The notes beneath the pieces were generated by a model, which had not been told where the DNA came from, did not search any database, and was given only the letters and a program-made list of their open reading frames with translations. A DNA stretch of 64,000 nt, taken from contig NZ_CP059733.1 in the NCBI RefSeq assembly GCF_000948985.2, positions 4,836,001 through 4,900,000 of the forward strand. The letters are read 5' to 3'. Source of the DNA: Thalassomonas viridans (GTDB lineage Bacteria; Pseudomonadota; Gammaproteobacteria; Enterobacterales; Alteromonadaceae). The translations under genes were made by a program, and so were the position numbers. This document shows, in pieces, positions 1-7,267 of the stretch (within the stretch, counting starts at the first letter, position 1; every line of letters starts with the position of its first letter).

Positions 1-679
1 CCAAAAAGCCCTGCTCTATGGTAATGGTCGCCCCTTCCAGCAACCTTGCATGCTTTCCGCCTTCGTTATATTCGCCTTTGAGTTTCATTTGCTTCAGCTC
101 CCATAAGATCGACAGGCGGTCATTGATATAACAATCGATCCGTTTCAAGCCGAGCTTAAGCAAATTTTCACGGTTCCCCTTGGCTTCAGATACCTTAAGC
201 TTATTTTCCTTAACCGCCTGCCAGAAGCCATCTCCCCCCAAATGAAAGCCGGCATTAATGCCGATCTTCAAACCGTAATAGTCTTCCGGCCAGCGCCCTC
301 TCAGAGAAGTCGCCAGAATCTCACTCCGGCAAAACGCCACTACACGCTCATCCAATATCGGCAGGGAATATGGCCAGATATAAGGTCTTTCCATTACGTG
401 AAAGTAAGGGGGATAAATGGCAAAGGCACTGCCGGTTTCAATCAGTTTCAAACCGCGTTTCCAGGGAATGGGCACTATCTTCACCTGGTAGTCGGGCATT
501 CTTGCAAAGGCGATTTTCAATATTTCAGCATAAATCCCCTGTACCTTACCGGCCTCCTTATATGAATAAGGCGGGTAGTTTTCATCCGCATAGACAGTCA
601 CATCAATCTTTGCAGAAAATCCCCCAAACGGCCAAAGAATACCGCATGCCAAAATCATTAGGTTGAGCTTACTCTTCAT
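1..679 (-). CDS. Family 3 periplasmic solute-binding protein (3' end outside window)
   Basis: The minus strand reads open from an ATG at 679 to the window edge (226 codons). It starts with a signal peptide (MKSKLNLMILACGILWPFGG, then FSA as a plausible cleavage site) and continues DVTVYADENYPPYSY, the usual opening of amino-acid-type ABC solute-binding proteins (SBP_bac_3). Further on, IPWKRGLKLIETGSAFAIYPPY is the typical 'W-R-x-x-x-x-x-x-G' segment of this fold. In marine gammaproteobacteria many such genes are orphans without permease genes, and none is visible here. An ATG two codons upstream (685) is an alternative start. The C-terminal part is missing, so the ligand cannot be guessed. 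Family assignment is solid; function is generic. Confidence 0.8.
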   Translation of the reverse strand, partial: MKSKLNLMILACGILWPFGGFSAKIDVTVYADENYPPYSYKEAGKVQGIYAEILKIAFARMPDYQVKIVPIPWKRGLKLIETGSAFAIYPPYFHVMERPYIWPYSLPILDERVVAFCRSEILATSLRGRWPEDYYGLKIGINAGFHLGGDGFWQAVKENKLKVSEAKGNRENLLKLGLKRIDCYINDRLSILWELKQMKLKGEYNEGGKHARLLEGATITIEQGFL

Positions 680-837
680 TTGCATTGGCCTGTCGTTAGT
701 CCATTAAAACCAAGGTCACTCCACTATTACCCAATACGCATATAGAAGATAGCAAATTCTGCCCTGGAGTTTATGGGCATAGCTGCAATAAAACTGCATA
801 AGGCATAATAAACAGCCGGGGCAAAACCAGCCATTAT

Positions 838-870
838 CAAGCCAGCCGCCTTTATGCTGCTGGCTTTTTG
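838..870 (+). terminator. Hairpin with T-run, terminator-like
   Basis: AGCCAGC at 840-846 pairs with GCTGGCT at 859-865 and is followed by TTTTTGTTTGG on the plus strand. No plus-strand gene ends here, while sixA on the minus strand ends 40 bp away. On the minus strand the hairpin has a poor T-tract, so its role is uncertain. Confidence 0.4.
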
Positions 871-909
871 TTTGGATTTTTACAACTTAAGATAAAACCC
901 GGTCCCGGA

Positions 910-1389
910 TTAACAAAGATCGTGCGGAGAAACCAAACGAACCAGCTGGCCTTTCATCCTTTCAAGATCATAATCTATCTGGGCAATGGCCGCCGTCTGG
1001 AAAATGGGGGATTTGCGGTCAAAGGTCAGCTCTTCAACCAGGTAACTCACCAGCGGCATATGCGACACCACCAGCAATTCCTCTATCCCGGGGTTTTGTG
1101 CCAGCATACCGTCAAGGTAATCATGTACCTGTCCGGCATTTCCTGAAGGGGTAATAAAATCGCAGTTGGAGGACGGACCCGACCAGTTCAGGGTTGCCTT
1201 TACCGTCGCCGCGGTTTGCTGTGCCCGGATAAAAGGGCTCACCAGCACATGATCCAGCTTAACCTGCATACTTTTCAGCCACTTGCCCATTATCTCGGCT
1301 TCAAACTGTCCCTGTTTTGTCAGTTGGCGTTCTGCGTCAGAGTTTGCCACCGGGCTTGCCTGACCGTGACGCATAATATACAGTTGCAT
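910..1389 (-). CDS. sixA: Phosphohistidine phosphatase SixA
   Basis: A 159-residue histidine phosphatase superfamily protein that removes phosphate from phosphohistidine; in E. coli SixA acts on the HPt domain of ArcB and on the nitrogen PTS. The RHG catalytic motif sits at residues 7-9 (MQLYIMRHGQA), followed by LVSPFIRAQQTA with the second conserved arginine and VVSHMPLVSYLV with the second catalytic histidine, an arrangement and length close to E. coli SixA (161 residues). The start at 1389 is preferred over an ATG five codons upstream because GGGAG lies 7 bases before it and the protein then begins exactly like family members. It is divergent from the M16 protease; the 216 bases between the two start codons hold both promoters. 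It appears to be transcribed alone. Confidence 0.9.
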   Translation of the reverse strand: MQLYIMRHGQASPVANSDAERQLTKQGQFEAEIMGKWLKSMQVKLDHVLVSPFIRAQQTAATVKATLNWSGPSSNCDFITPSGNAGQVHDYLDGMLAQNPGIEELLVVSHMPLVSYLVEELTFDRKSPIFQTAAIAQIDYDLERMKGQLVRLVSPHDLC

Positions 1390-1605
1390 AAATATCTCCC
1401 GCACTTCAAGTTTTCGCGGACACTAGCTAAAATTAGCGGCTATAGTAATAGAAACGATTACAATATAGTAACAACAGTTAAGAATAAAATGGACTCTCGT
1501 TATTCCTTGCGGTAATTTAAAACTGTTTTACAGCTAAAAACAAGCCAAACGCTGCTCCTGAATCTGAAGTAAGTGATCCAAAAAGTGTTTGCGAGGAGCC
1601 AAACG

Positions 1606-4392
1606 TTGAAAAAAAGCCCAAATGATAGCAAACGTTATCAGACAGTGACATTGGACAATGGCTTACGTGTACTGTTGATACAAAATACCCATAGCGAGAA
1701 GTCAGCCGCCGCTCTTGCAGTTAATGTCGGCCATTTTAATGATCCCGAAGATCGCCAGGGATTAGCCCATTTTCTGGAACACATGCTGTTCCTGGGCACC
1801 GAACGCTATCCGGACGGCAGCGAGTATCAAAAATTTATATCCCAATACGGTGGCAACAACAATGCCTGGACCTCCACCGAGCACACCTGTTTTTTCTTTG
1901 ATATTCACCATAGCCATTTCACCAAGGCCATCGACAGATTCAGCCAATTTTTTATCGCGCCTTTATTATCAGCCGAGTTCGTCAATAAAGAAAGGCAAAA
2001 CATAGATGCCGAGTTCAAATTAAAGCTCAAAGACGATATTCGCCGCCTATACGACGTTCATAAAGAAACCATTAACCAGAAACACCCGTTTTCAAAATTT
2101 TCCGTGGGTAACATCGACACCCTGGCCGACCGGGAAAACCGGCCGGTTAAAGATGACGTCAGCGCCTTTTTCCACCGTTATTACCGTGCCGAATTTATGA
2201 CCCTGGCACTGGAAGGACCCCAACCCCTGGATGAGCTGCTTACCCTGGCAAGCTTAAAGTTTTCCGCCATCCCCAGTGCAAACAAGCCGCTGCCGGAGAT
2301 CACCGAACCACTTTATTTACCTGAACACCAGGGCATTAAGGTTCAGGTAATGCCGATAAAAAACGACCGCCAGCTGATCATCAGCTTTGCCATGCCCAGC
2401 ATAGACAAATATTACCGCCACAAGCCAGAGTCGGTACTCGCTTACCTTATCGGCCACGAAGGGCCCGGCAGTATTTTGTCCTTACTGAAAAAACAACAGT
2501 GGGCCATGGGCATCTCTGCCGGCTCCGGCATTAACGGCTCTAACTTTAAAGACTTTAATGTCAGCATTTCCCTGACCGAATCCGGCGAACAGCACATGGA
2601 TGACATAGTCGATATTGTTTTCAGCTATATCACCCTGCTCAAACAAAATCAGTTGCCCGAACATTATTACCGGGAAAAACAGGCAATCGCGGAGCTGTCT
2701 TTTACTTATCACGAAAAAAGCACGCCGCTGGACAATGTCTGCCAGCTGGTGCTGAACATGCAGCATTATCCGCCGGAAGATTATATTTTCGGCGACTATG
2801 TCATGGAAACCATGTGCCATGACACCATCAAAAAGCTGCTCGGCTATCTTACCCCGGACAACATGCGCCTGGTGCATATCAGTAAAAACCAGCAAACCAG
2901 CAAAACCAGCCACTGGTACCGGGTACCTTATGACGTTAAAACAATAGCCGAAGAGAACTTAACCAAATGGCAACGTATGCCGTTGAACGACGCCCTGTTT
3001 TTACCGCCGGCCAACCCCTATATTGTCAGGAACCCGCAGGTGATCGCATCGCAAAACGATTCGAAAACCCCCACCCTGATGGAAAAAAGCGACGGCTTCA
3101 GCCTGTGGTTTAAACAGGACATCACCTTTAAGGTACCCAAAGGTTATATCTATATCGGCATCGACTCTCCCTTCTCCGTCTCCAGCCCGGAAAATATCGC
3201 CATGACCCGGCTGTTTGTCGACCTTTATACCGACGATGTCATTGAAGAGAACTACGACGCCGAACTGGCCGGCATCCACTACCATTTATACGCCCACCAG
3301 GGCGGCATGACCCTGCAGGTGTCCGGCCTGAGCGAAAAACAGGGAGACCTGCTGGCCAAACTGCTGGAAAGCCTCAAGCACCATGTCGCCCCCGAAAACC
3401 GCTTTGAACTCTTTAAACAACAAAACATCAGCCACTGGGCCAACGCCGACAAGAGCAAATCTATCTCCCAGCTTTTTGCCACCATGAGTTCGGTCATGCA
3501 GCCCAACAACATCGGCAGCCCTAAGCTGGCGGAGGCGTTAAGCGGCGTAACTTACCAGCAGTTCCTGCGCTTTAGCGAGCAGTTATTTACCCGGGTTACC
3601 ATAGAAGCCCTGGTACACGGCAACTGGCTGGCAGAGCACACCGAGCAGATCTCAAACTGTATCAAGCAAACCTTCCACGGTTACTACCGGGATGAATACG
3701 AGGTTAAATGCCCGGTAATCGACATTAAAGACCAGGGGCAGCTGGTGCTGCCGGTAACCCTGCCGGATCACGACCATGCTTCCGTGCTTTACTATCCGCA
3801 GCCGGACAAGGTAGTTAGCACCATAGCCAAAACCATGATCACCAGCCACTTGCTGTCGCCGCTGTTTTTCCAGGAAATGCGCACCGAAAAACAATACGGC
3901 TACCTGGTGGGGGTCGGCTATATTCCCATCAGCCGCTACCCCGGCATAGCCTTTTATATCCAGTCGCCCCACACCAAGCCGGATGCCTTAACCGATGCCA
4001 TGGACGACTTTATCCACACCAGCCTCGATAAACTGGAAGGCTTAAGCAACGAAGACTGGCAACACCTGCAACACGGCCTGGCGGGCCAGTTGCAGGAAAA
4101 TGACGCCAGCCTGCGCATCAAAAGCCAGCGTTTTTGGGGAGCTATCAGCAACAAAGACACTGAGTTCAAGCACAAACAGAACCTGATCGACGCCATACTG
4201 GCGCTCACCTTCGACGAGGTAAAAACCTTTATCCGTACCCAGCTGTTTAAAAGCGCCAATCCCGACCGCCTGCTGCTGGTAACCACGGACTGTAACGGAG
4301 GACTGAGCTGTGATGAACTTCAGCAACAGCTTGGCGGCATGCTCATCAACCGGGAAGATGAACTAAACGACACTATGCCAAGAAAGTACTAA
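1606..4392 (+). CDS. M16 (pitrilysin/insulinase-type) zinc metallopeptidase
   Basis: A 928-residue M16A peptidase, a clam-shell enzyme that degrades peptides of intermediate length. The inverted zinc motif HFLEH is at residues 55-59 and the third ligand, E136 in ERQNIDAEF, lies 76 residues further on, as in pitrilysin, so the catalytic half looks intact; R-Y-type C-terminal half (EKQYGYLVGVGY, near residue 765) is also present. I start it at TTG 1606 because GAGGAG lies 7 bases upstream; a GTG at 1573 would add 11 residues. No signal peptide is visible, unlike E. coli PtrA, which suggests a cytoplasmic enzyme. It precedes the bacteriocin export locus but is separated by 351 bases and its own hairpin, so a role in peptide clearance is only a guess. 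Confidence 0.85.
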   Translation: MKKSPNDSKRYQTVTLDNGLRVLLIQNTHSEKSAAALAVNVGHFNDPEDRQGLAHFLEHMLFLGTERYPDGSEYQKFISQYGGNNNAWTSTEHTCFFFDIHHSHFTKAIDRFSQFFIAPLLSAEFVNKERQNIDAEFKLKLKDDIRRLYDVHKETINQKHPFSKFSVGNIDTLADRENRPVKDDVSAFFHRYYRAEFMTLALEGPQPLDELLTLASLKFSAIPSANKPLPEITEPLYLPEHQGIKVQVMPIKNDRQLIISFAMPSIDKYYRHKPESVLAYLIGHEGPGSILSLLKKQQWAMGISAGSGINGSNFKDFNVSISLTESGEQHMDDIVDIVFSYITLLKQNQLPEHYYREKQAIAELSFTYHEKSTPLDNVCQLVLNMQHYPPEDYIFGDYVMETMCHDTIKKLLGYLTPDNMRLVHISKNQQTSKTSHWYRVPYDVKTIAEENLTKWQRMPLNDALFLPPANPYIVRNPQVIASQNDSKTPTLMEKSDGFSLWFKQDITFKVPKGYIYIGIDSPFSVSSPENIAMTRLFVDLYTDDVIEENYDAELAGIHYHLYAHQGGMTLQVSGLSEKQGDLLAKLLESLKHHVAPENRFELFKQQNISHWANADKSKSISQLFATMSSVMQPNNIGSPKLAEALSGVTYQQFLRFSEQLFTRVTIEALVHGNWLAEHTEQISNCIKQTFHGYYRDEYEVKCPVIDIKDQGQLVLPVTLPDHDHASVLYYPQPDKVVSTIAKTMITSHLLSPLFFQEMRTEKQYGYLVGVGYIPISRYPGIAFYIQSPHTKPDALTDAMDDFIHTSLDKLEGLSNEDWQHLQHGLAGQLQENDASLRIKSQRFWGAISNKDTEFKHKQNLIDAILALTFDEVKTFIRTQLFKSANPDRLLLVTTDCNGGLSCDELQQQLGGMLINREDELNDTMPRKY

Positions 4393-4430
4393 GCCGCAAC
4401 CATACCCACCAACATTAAGTAACAATATTA

Positions 4431-4455
4431 CCGGTATCCAGTTATTGGATACCGG
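4431..4455 (+). terminator. Inverted repeat after M16 protease gene
   Basis: CCGGTATCC (4431-4439) and GGATACCGG (4447-4455) form a perfect 9-bp stem with a 7-base loop, 38 bases after the protease stop codon. The T-tract is poor (CCCTGCTTTGCC), so it is either a weak or Rho-assisted terminator or an operator. The rest of the gap 4393-4743 holds the direct-repeat box and promoter of the HlyD gene. Confidence 0.45.
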
Positions 4456-4543
4456 CCCTGCTTTGCCATCCTTTTGCCAGCAAAGGCTGCCCGCCGGAGC
4501 AATACCAATCTCAATAAATGCTCAAAATAACAGCAAAAAACGT

Positions 4544-4605
4544 CACAACCTTTTCCCAACCTTTTCACAACATCAAAAAAGACAAGAATTTAAGCAATAT
4601 AAAAC
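4544..4605 (+). promoter_or_regulatory. 11-bp direct-repeat box and promoter upstream of the HlyD gene
   Basis: Two tandem 11-bp units, CCTTTTCCCAA (4549-4559) and CCTTTTCACAA (4560-4570), follow a partial unit CACAA (4544-4548). A candidate -10 element TATAAA begins 27 bases downstream (4598). The same two units, in the same order and orientation, recur at 12491-12512 before the ABC transporter gene. An 11-bp period equals one helical turn and is typical of OmpR/PhoB-type winged-helix activators that bind head-to-tail. The match is directly visible; the regulator is not known. The CadC-like protein disrupted at 15522-18845 is a candidate by location only. Confidence 0.6.
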
Positions 4606-4743
4606 AATGAGTTACAAACAATCGATATTGACAATATTTCACAGCTTGTCCCTTTTCCTGCCTGCCTGCTAACTTGCCCTCCGCCGGCAAAGCATTACCA
4701 CACATTCCTGCAACAAAGCACAGTCATAACAAGGACAGCTAAG

Positions 4744-5991
4744 ATGACACAACTATTTAGAAAAGAAGCAGTAGACGCCCAGTCCCGGCGTTTAACCGGC
4801 CCGGTATCCCTGGCGCAACCCTTATCCTTAACCTCAACCGTAGTGATTTTTGTCGCTGTGGTTGTCGCCATGGCAGTTTTTCTGGTTAACAGCCATTACG
4901 CCCGCAAGGCAACAGTACAAGGCTTTTTACGTCCCGACAAAGGACTGATCAAAAGCTATGCCCCCGGCACAGGCACCATCAAGCAGGTATTTGTCCAGGA
5001 AGGCGACTTTGTCGAAATCGGCACGCCACTGGTCAGCATTATCCGCCAGCGCAGTTTAAACAGCGGCGAAGACCTCAGCAACAAGCTCATTAACGAACTC
5101 AAATCCCAGGCAAACTTACTGGCAGAAGAACTACGCCAGCTTGACCGCCTGGAACGCGAAGCCATAGCCCACAACCTGGACAAACAGGAATCGCTGGAAA
5201 AGGCCCATATGATCGGCATCAAGCAGCAACTGTTGCTGAAAGAAAAACTGGCCCTGTTCAAAGACAAACAGGTGCAGTATCAAAAGCTGGTGAAACAAGG
5301 CTATTTATCCGAGCTCGACTACCAACAGCAGCAAGAGCGCCATATCAATGTCAGGCAGGAAGCCGAAAACCTGGAACGCACCCTGCTCAGCCAGCAGGAA
5401 CAGCTGGCCCAGCTGGAATACGAAGAAAAAATGATCACCCCCGAATACCAGGCCAAAAGGCGCACTATCCAGCAACAGCAATCTGAACTGGCGCGCCGCC
5501 TGAGCGAAACCGAAACTAATTACAGTTATGTAGTCAAAGCCACCCACAGCGGCATAGTGACTTCCATACAAGTGGTCAACGGTGAAACCTTAAAAAGCCA
5601 CCGGCCACTACTGACAATTTTGCCCCACGGGGCACAACTGGTTGCGGAGTTGTTACTTCCGTCCCGATCCGCTGGTTTTATTACGGCAGGAGATGTTACA
5701 CGCATGCGTTTCGACGCATTTCCTTACCAGCGGTTCGGCTTTTTAACAGGCAAAATAGACCGTATCGACAAAACCCTGATCACCCAAAGCGACGTCGACT
5801 TCCCAGTGCCCATCAAAGAGCCGGTTTACCGGCTACAGGCCAAACTCGACCAGCAGTATATCAACGCCTACGGCAAAGAATTCGACCTGAAAAGCGGCAT
5901 GCTGTTTAACGCCGACATCATCCTGGACAGGCGCAGTCTGCTCGAATGGATACTGTCACCGATCTACAGCTTACACGGCAGGTTGAGTTAA
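4744..5991 (+). CDS. HlyD/CvaA-type membrane fusion protein of a peptide exporter
   Basis: A 415-residue periplasmic adaptor that would join an inner-membrane ABC exporter to an outer-membrane TolC-type channel. It has a cytoplasmic N-terminus, one membrane helix (about residues 28-51), a split biotinyl-lipoyl domain (SYAPGTGTIKQVFVQEGDFVEIGTPLVSI, then VVKATHSGIVTSIQVVNGETL), a long coiled coil between them (about 105-255) and a C-terminal beta barrel. The opening MTQLFRKEAVDAQ resembles CvaA and LapC-like adaptors of class II microcin systems. AAGGACAG lies just before the ATG. The partner ABC protein is not adjacent but 6.8 kb downstream (12762-14915), where an identical direct-repeat box occurs. 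Three double-glycine peptides follow directly, which are the likely cargo. Confidence 0.9.
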   Translation: MTQLFRKEAVDAQSRRLTGPVSLAQPLSLTSTVVIFVAVVVAMAVFLVNSHYARKATVQGFLRPDKGLIKSYAPGTGTIKQVFVQEGDFVEIGTPLVSIIRQRSLNSGEDLSNKLINELKSQANLLAEELRQLDRLEREAIAHNLDKQESLEKAHMIGIKQQLLLKEKLALFKDKQVQYQKLVKQGYLSELDYQQQQERHINVRQEAENLERTLLSQQEQLAQLEYEEKMITPEYQAKRRTIQQQQSELARRLSETETNYSYVVKATHSGIVTSIQVVNGETLKSHRPLLTILPHGAQLVAELLLPSRSAGFITAGDVTRMRFDAFPYQRFGFLTGKIDRIDKTLITQSDVDFPVPIKEPVYRLQAKLDQQYINAYGKEFDLKSGMLFNADIILDRRSLLEWILSPIYSLHGRLS

Positions 5992-6228
5992 AACGAAAAA
6001 TAAAACAACTAAGGAGACAGAAATAAAAGCAGCCCTATATTTGAACAGGAAAACAAACAGTAACCGACGATATTCTCATCGGCTACACGGAAAATCTAAG
6101 TGAGCAGTTACAACTTGGCCCCCTAGTTGCCCACCTGATTCCCGAAGAAAATTAAAACTGGTTAACTCGTTTAACCATATAACTCACCCGGTGAAACTCA
6201 TAGCACCGGATATTAATAAGGACAGACA
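5992..6228 (+). other. Gap between HlyD gene and peptides; possible decayed small ORF
   Basis: A strong Shine-Dalgarno (AAGGAGA, 6011-6017) is not followed by a usable start codon. From 6022 one frame reads NKSSPIFEQENKQ and stops at 6061; another then reads TDDILIGYTENLSEQL and on to LIPEEN, stopping at 6153. Two short readable segments in different frames behind a perfect ribosome binding site look like a small gene broken by mutation, but this is a weak inference. The last part carries a palindrome (6160-6176). Confidence 0.3.
6160..6176. promoter_or_regulatory. Palindrome upstream of the bacteriocin peptide genes
   Basis: GGTTAA (6160-6165) and TTAACC (6171-6176) flank CTCGT, 53 bases before the first peptide gene. 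Its position suits an operator or a promoter element, but it could also be chance in AT-rich DNA. No regulator can be assigned. Confidence 0.3.
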
Positions 6229-6381
6229 ATGAGAGAACTAACTCTAAATGAAAAACATGAAGTGGAAGGTGGGGCAGTTTTTTTTGCCTATTTTGCCGCC
6301 GCATATGTTGGTACATTCGCTGCAAGTGCAGGTTTTGCGTATGGAGCGGTTGAAACAATGAGCAGACAAAATAACAACTAA
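6229..6381 (+). CDS. Double-glycine leader peptide 1 (class II bacteriocin-like precursor)
   Basis: Fifty codons. The leader MRELTLNEKHEVEGG matches the class II microcin/bacteriocin pattern M-(R/K)-E-L-x-x-x-E-x-x-x-(V/I)-x-G-G that C39 peptidases cut after the second glycine. The predicted mature part is 35 residues, AVFFAYFAAAYVGTFAASAG then FAYGAVETMSRQNNN: strongly hydrophobic, alanine-rich, no cysteine, with one GxxxG motif (GFAYG). AAGGACAG provides the ribosome binding site. It is followed 16 bases later by a second and then a third precursor with the same leader. Exporter parts are encoded on both sides (HlyD at 4744, C39-ABC at 12762). Antimicrobial function is inferred from family and context; a signalling peptide is possible. 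Confidence 0.8.
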   Translation: MRELTLNEKHEVEGGAVFFAYFAAAYVGTFAASAGFAYGAVETMSRQNNN

Positions 6382-6397
6382 GTAAAGAGTCCAAACA

Positions 6398-6550
6398 ATG
6401 AAAGAGTTAAACACTAGTGAAATTAAATCTGTAAATGGCGGCATAGCCTTCATACCTGCGGCCATATATGCAGCACGCGGAGCCGTTGCTTTATATGGTC
6501 TTTTCGAAGCAGGAAGGTATGCCGCGACTGTAGCTTACAGTAAAAATTAA
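6398..6550 (+). CDS. Double-glycine leader peptide 2 (class II bacteriocin-like precursor)
   Basis: Fifty codons with leader MKELNTSEIKSVNGG, differing from the neighbours only at variable leader positions. The mature part (35 residues, IAFIPAAIYAARGAVALYGL then FEAGRYAATVAYSKN) is cationic and amphipathic with no cysteine. It shares the pattern A-A-x-Y-A-x-x-G-A with peptide 3, so these two look like paralogues or partners of a two-peptide bacteriocin. AAAGAG lies upstream of the ATG. Same transcript as its neighbours, since no terminator lies between the three genes and one lies directly after the third. Confidence 0.8.
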   Translation: MKELNTSEIKSVNGGIAFIPAAIYAARGAVALYGLFEAGRYAATVAYSKN

Positions 6551-6585
6551 TCCCATTTAATAACATAATATTACAAGAGGTTTTT

Positions 6586-6741
6586 ATGAGAGAATTATCA
6601 GTAAATGAAACTAAAAGTATTAAAGGTGGCATACTTCCTTTAGTCGCTGCTGGAGTATATGCTCTTGAAGGGGCTGCCGTTTTAGCGACAATAGGAGTTA
6701 TGGCCCATAAAGCTTATCGATACTACAACAGTATTGAATAG
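6586..6741 (+). CDS. Double-glycine leader peptide 3 (class II bacteriocin-like precursor)
   Basis: Fifty-one codons with leader MRELSVNETKSIKGG. The mature part (36 residues, ILPLVAAGVYALEGAAVLAT then IGVMAHKAYRYYNSIE) is hydrophobic in its first two thirds and cationic/aromatic near the end, without cysteines. AAGAGG precedes the ATG by 6 bases, the best ribosome binding site of the three. A perfect terminator starts 10 bases after the stop, so the peptide operon ends here. The three leaders share 6 of 15 positions exactly (M1, E3, L4, E8, G14, G15), while mature parts diverge, the normal behaviour of exported bacteriocin families. Confidence 0.8.
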   Translation: MRELSVNETKSIKGGILPLVAAGVYALEGAAVLATIGVMAHKAYRYYNSIE

Positions 6742-6750
6742 ATAATTCAT

Positions 6751-6781
6751 AGCAGGTTTCTATTGAAACCTGCTTTATTTT
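6751..6781 (+). terminator. Rho-independent terminator of the peptide operon
   Basis: AGCAGGTTTC (6751-6760), loop TATT, GAAACCTGCT (6765-6774), then TTATTTT. A perfect 10-bp stem with a T-tract, directly after the third precursor gene. Confidence 0.9.
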
Positions 6782-6821
6782 AAAATTGAGTAAAACGATT
6801 TCTTAACAAAAGGATCTAAAA

Positions 6822-7034
6822 GTGGGACTAAAAAAAATACAAAAATGGTTCGCAACTCTAATGATATTTGCTTGCATTATTTGTTTTGCTGGTTGGCTTA
6901 TTTTAATAGGGAGTTTAATTAACGGCTTCTATGAGTTTAATTTTGACAACTACGAAACAAAACTAATATTCATCATTCCGATATTTACCATTCCAACTTT
7001 TTTACGCTTTTATAAAAAAAGAAAAAATAATTAG
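6822..7034 (+). CDS. Small two-helix membrane protein, candidate immunity protein
   Basis: Seventy codons from GTG 6822, with AAAGGA 6-9 bases upstream. Two hydrophobic segments (about residues 11-33, TLMIFACIICFAGWLILIGS, and 48-62, LIFIIPIFTIPTFL) are linked by a short acidic loop, and the C-terminus is a run of lysines and arginines (FYKKRKNN), which suggests both ends in the cytoplasm. No family is recognised. Proteins of this size and topology placed next to class II bacteriocin genes are commonly their immunity proteins; that is the basis of the call. It lies after the peptide terminator, so it either has its own promoter or depends on read-through. Codon use is AT-rich like the peptide genes. 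Confidence 0.55.
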   Translation: MGLKKIQKWFATLMIFACIICFAGWLILIGSLINGFYEFNFDNYETKLIFIIPIFTIPTFLRFYKKRKNN

Positions 7035-7267
7035 TTTCACCTTGGTAAATTCAGCCGGACATCCTCTGAAAAACTGATAAATTTTTGGCATAAAATTCAT
7101 ACAAGTATTAATCATTTGATTGCTATTAGTAAACAGCTTTAGATTTAGCATATATTAACCACAACACATTTTATCACTGAAAGTGTAATGGTGTAGTTAA
7201 ATGAAAGACTAATTAATTCACATTTAATAAAAGCACACAATATTTTAGCCATGGAAGAAAAACAACA
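7035..7267. other. AT-rich gap before the S9 peptidase gene
   Basis: No ORF with a ribosome binding site. TTGATT and TATATT (around 7117-7155) could form a promoter but the spacing is long; nothing else stands out. Confidence 0.3.

Noticed and set aside
242..666. Two plus-strand ORFs near the left edge
   Set aside because: They lie antisense to the solute-binding protein, lack ribosome binding sites and have no recognisable sequence.
4445..4672. 75-codon ORF before the HlyD gene
   Set aside because: It crosses the direct-repeat box and promoter, has no ribosome binding site and an unlikely composition.
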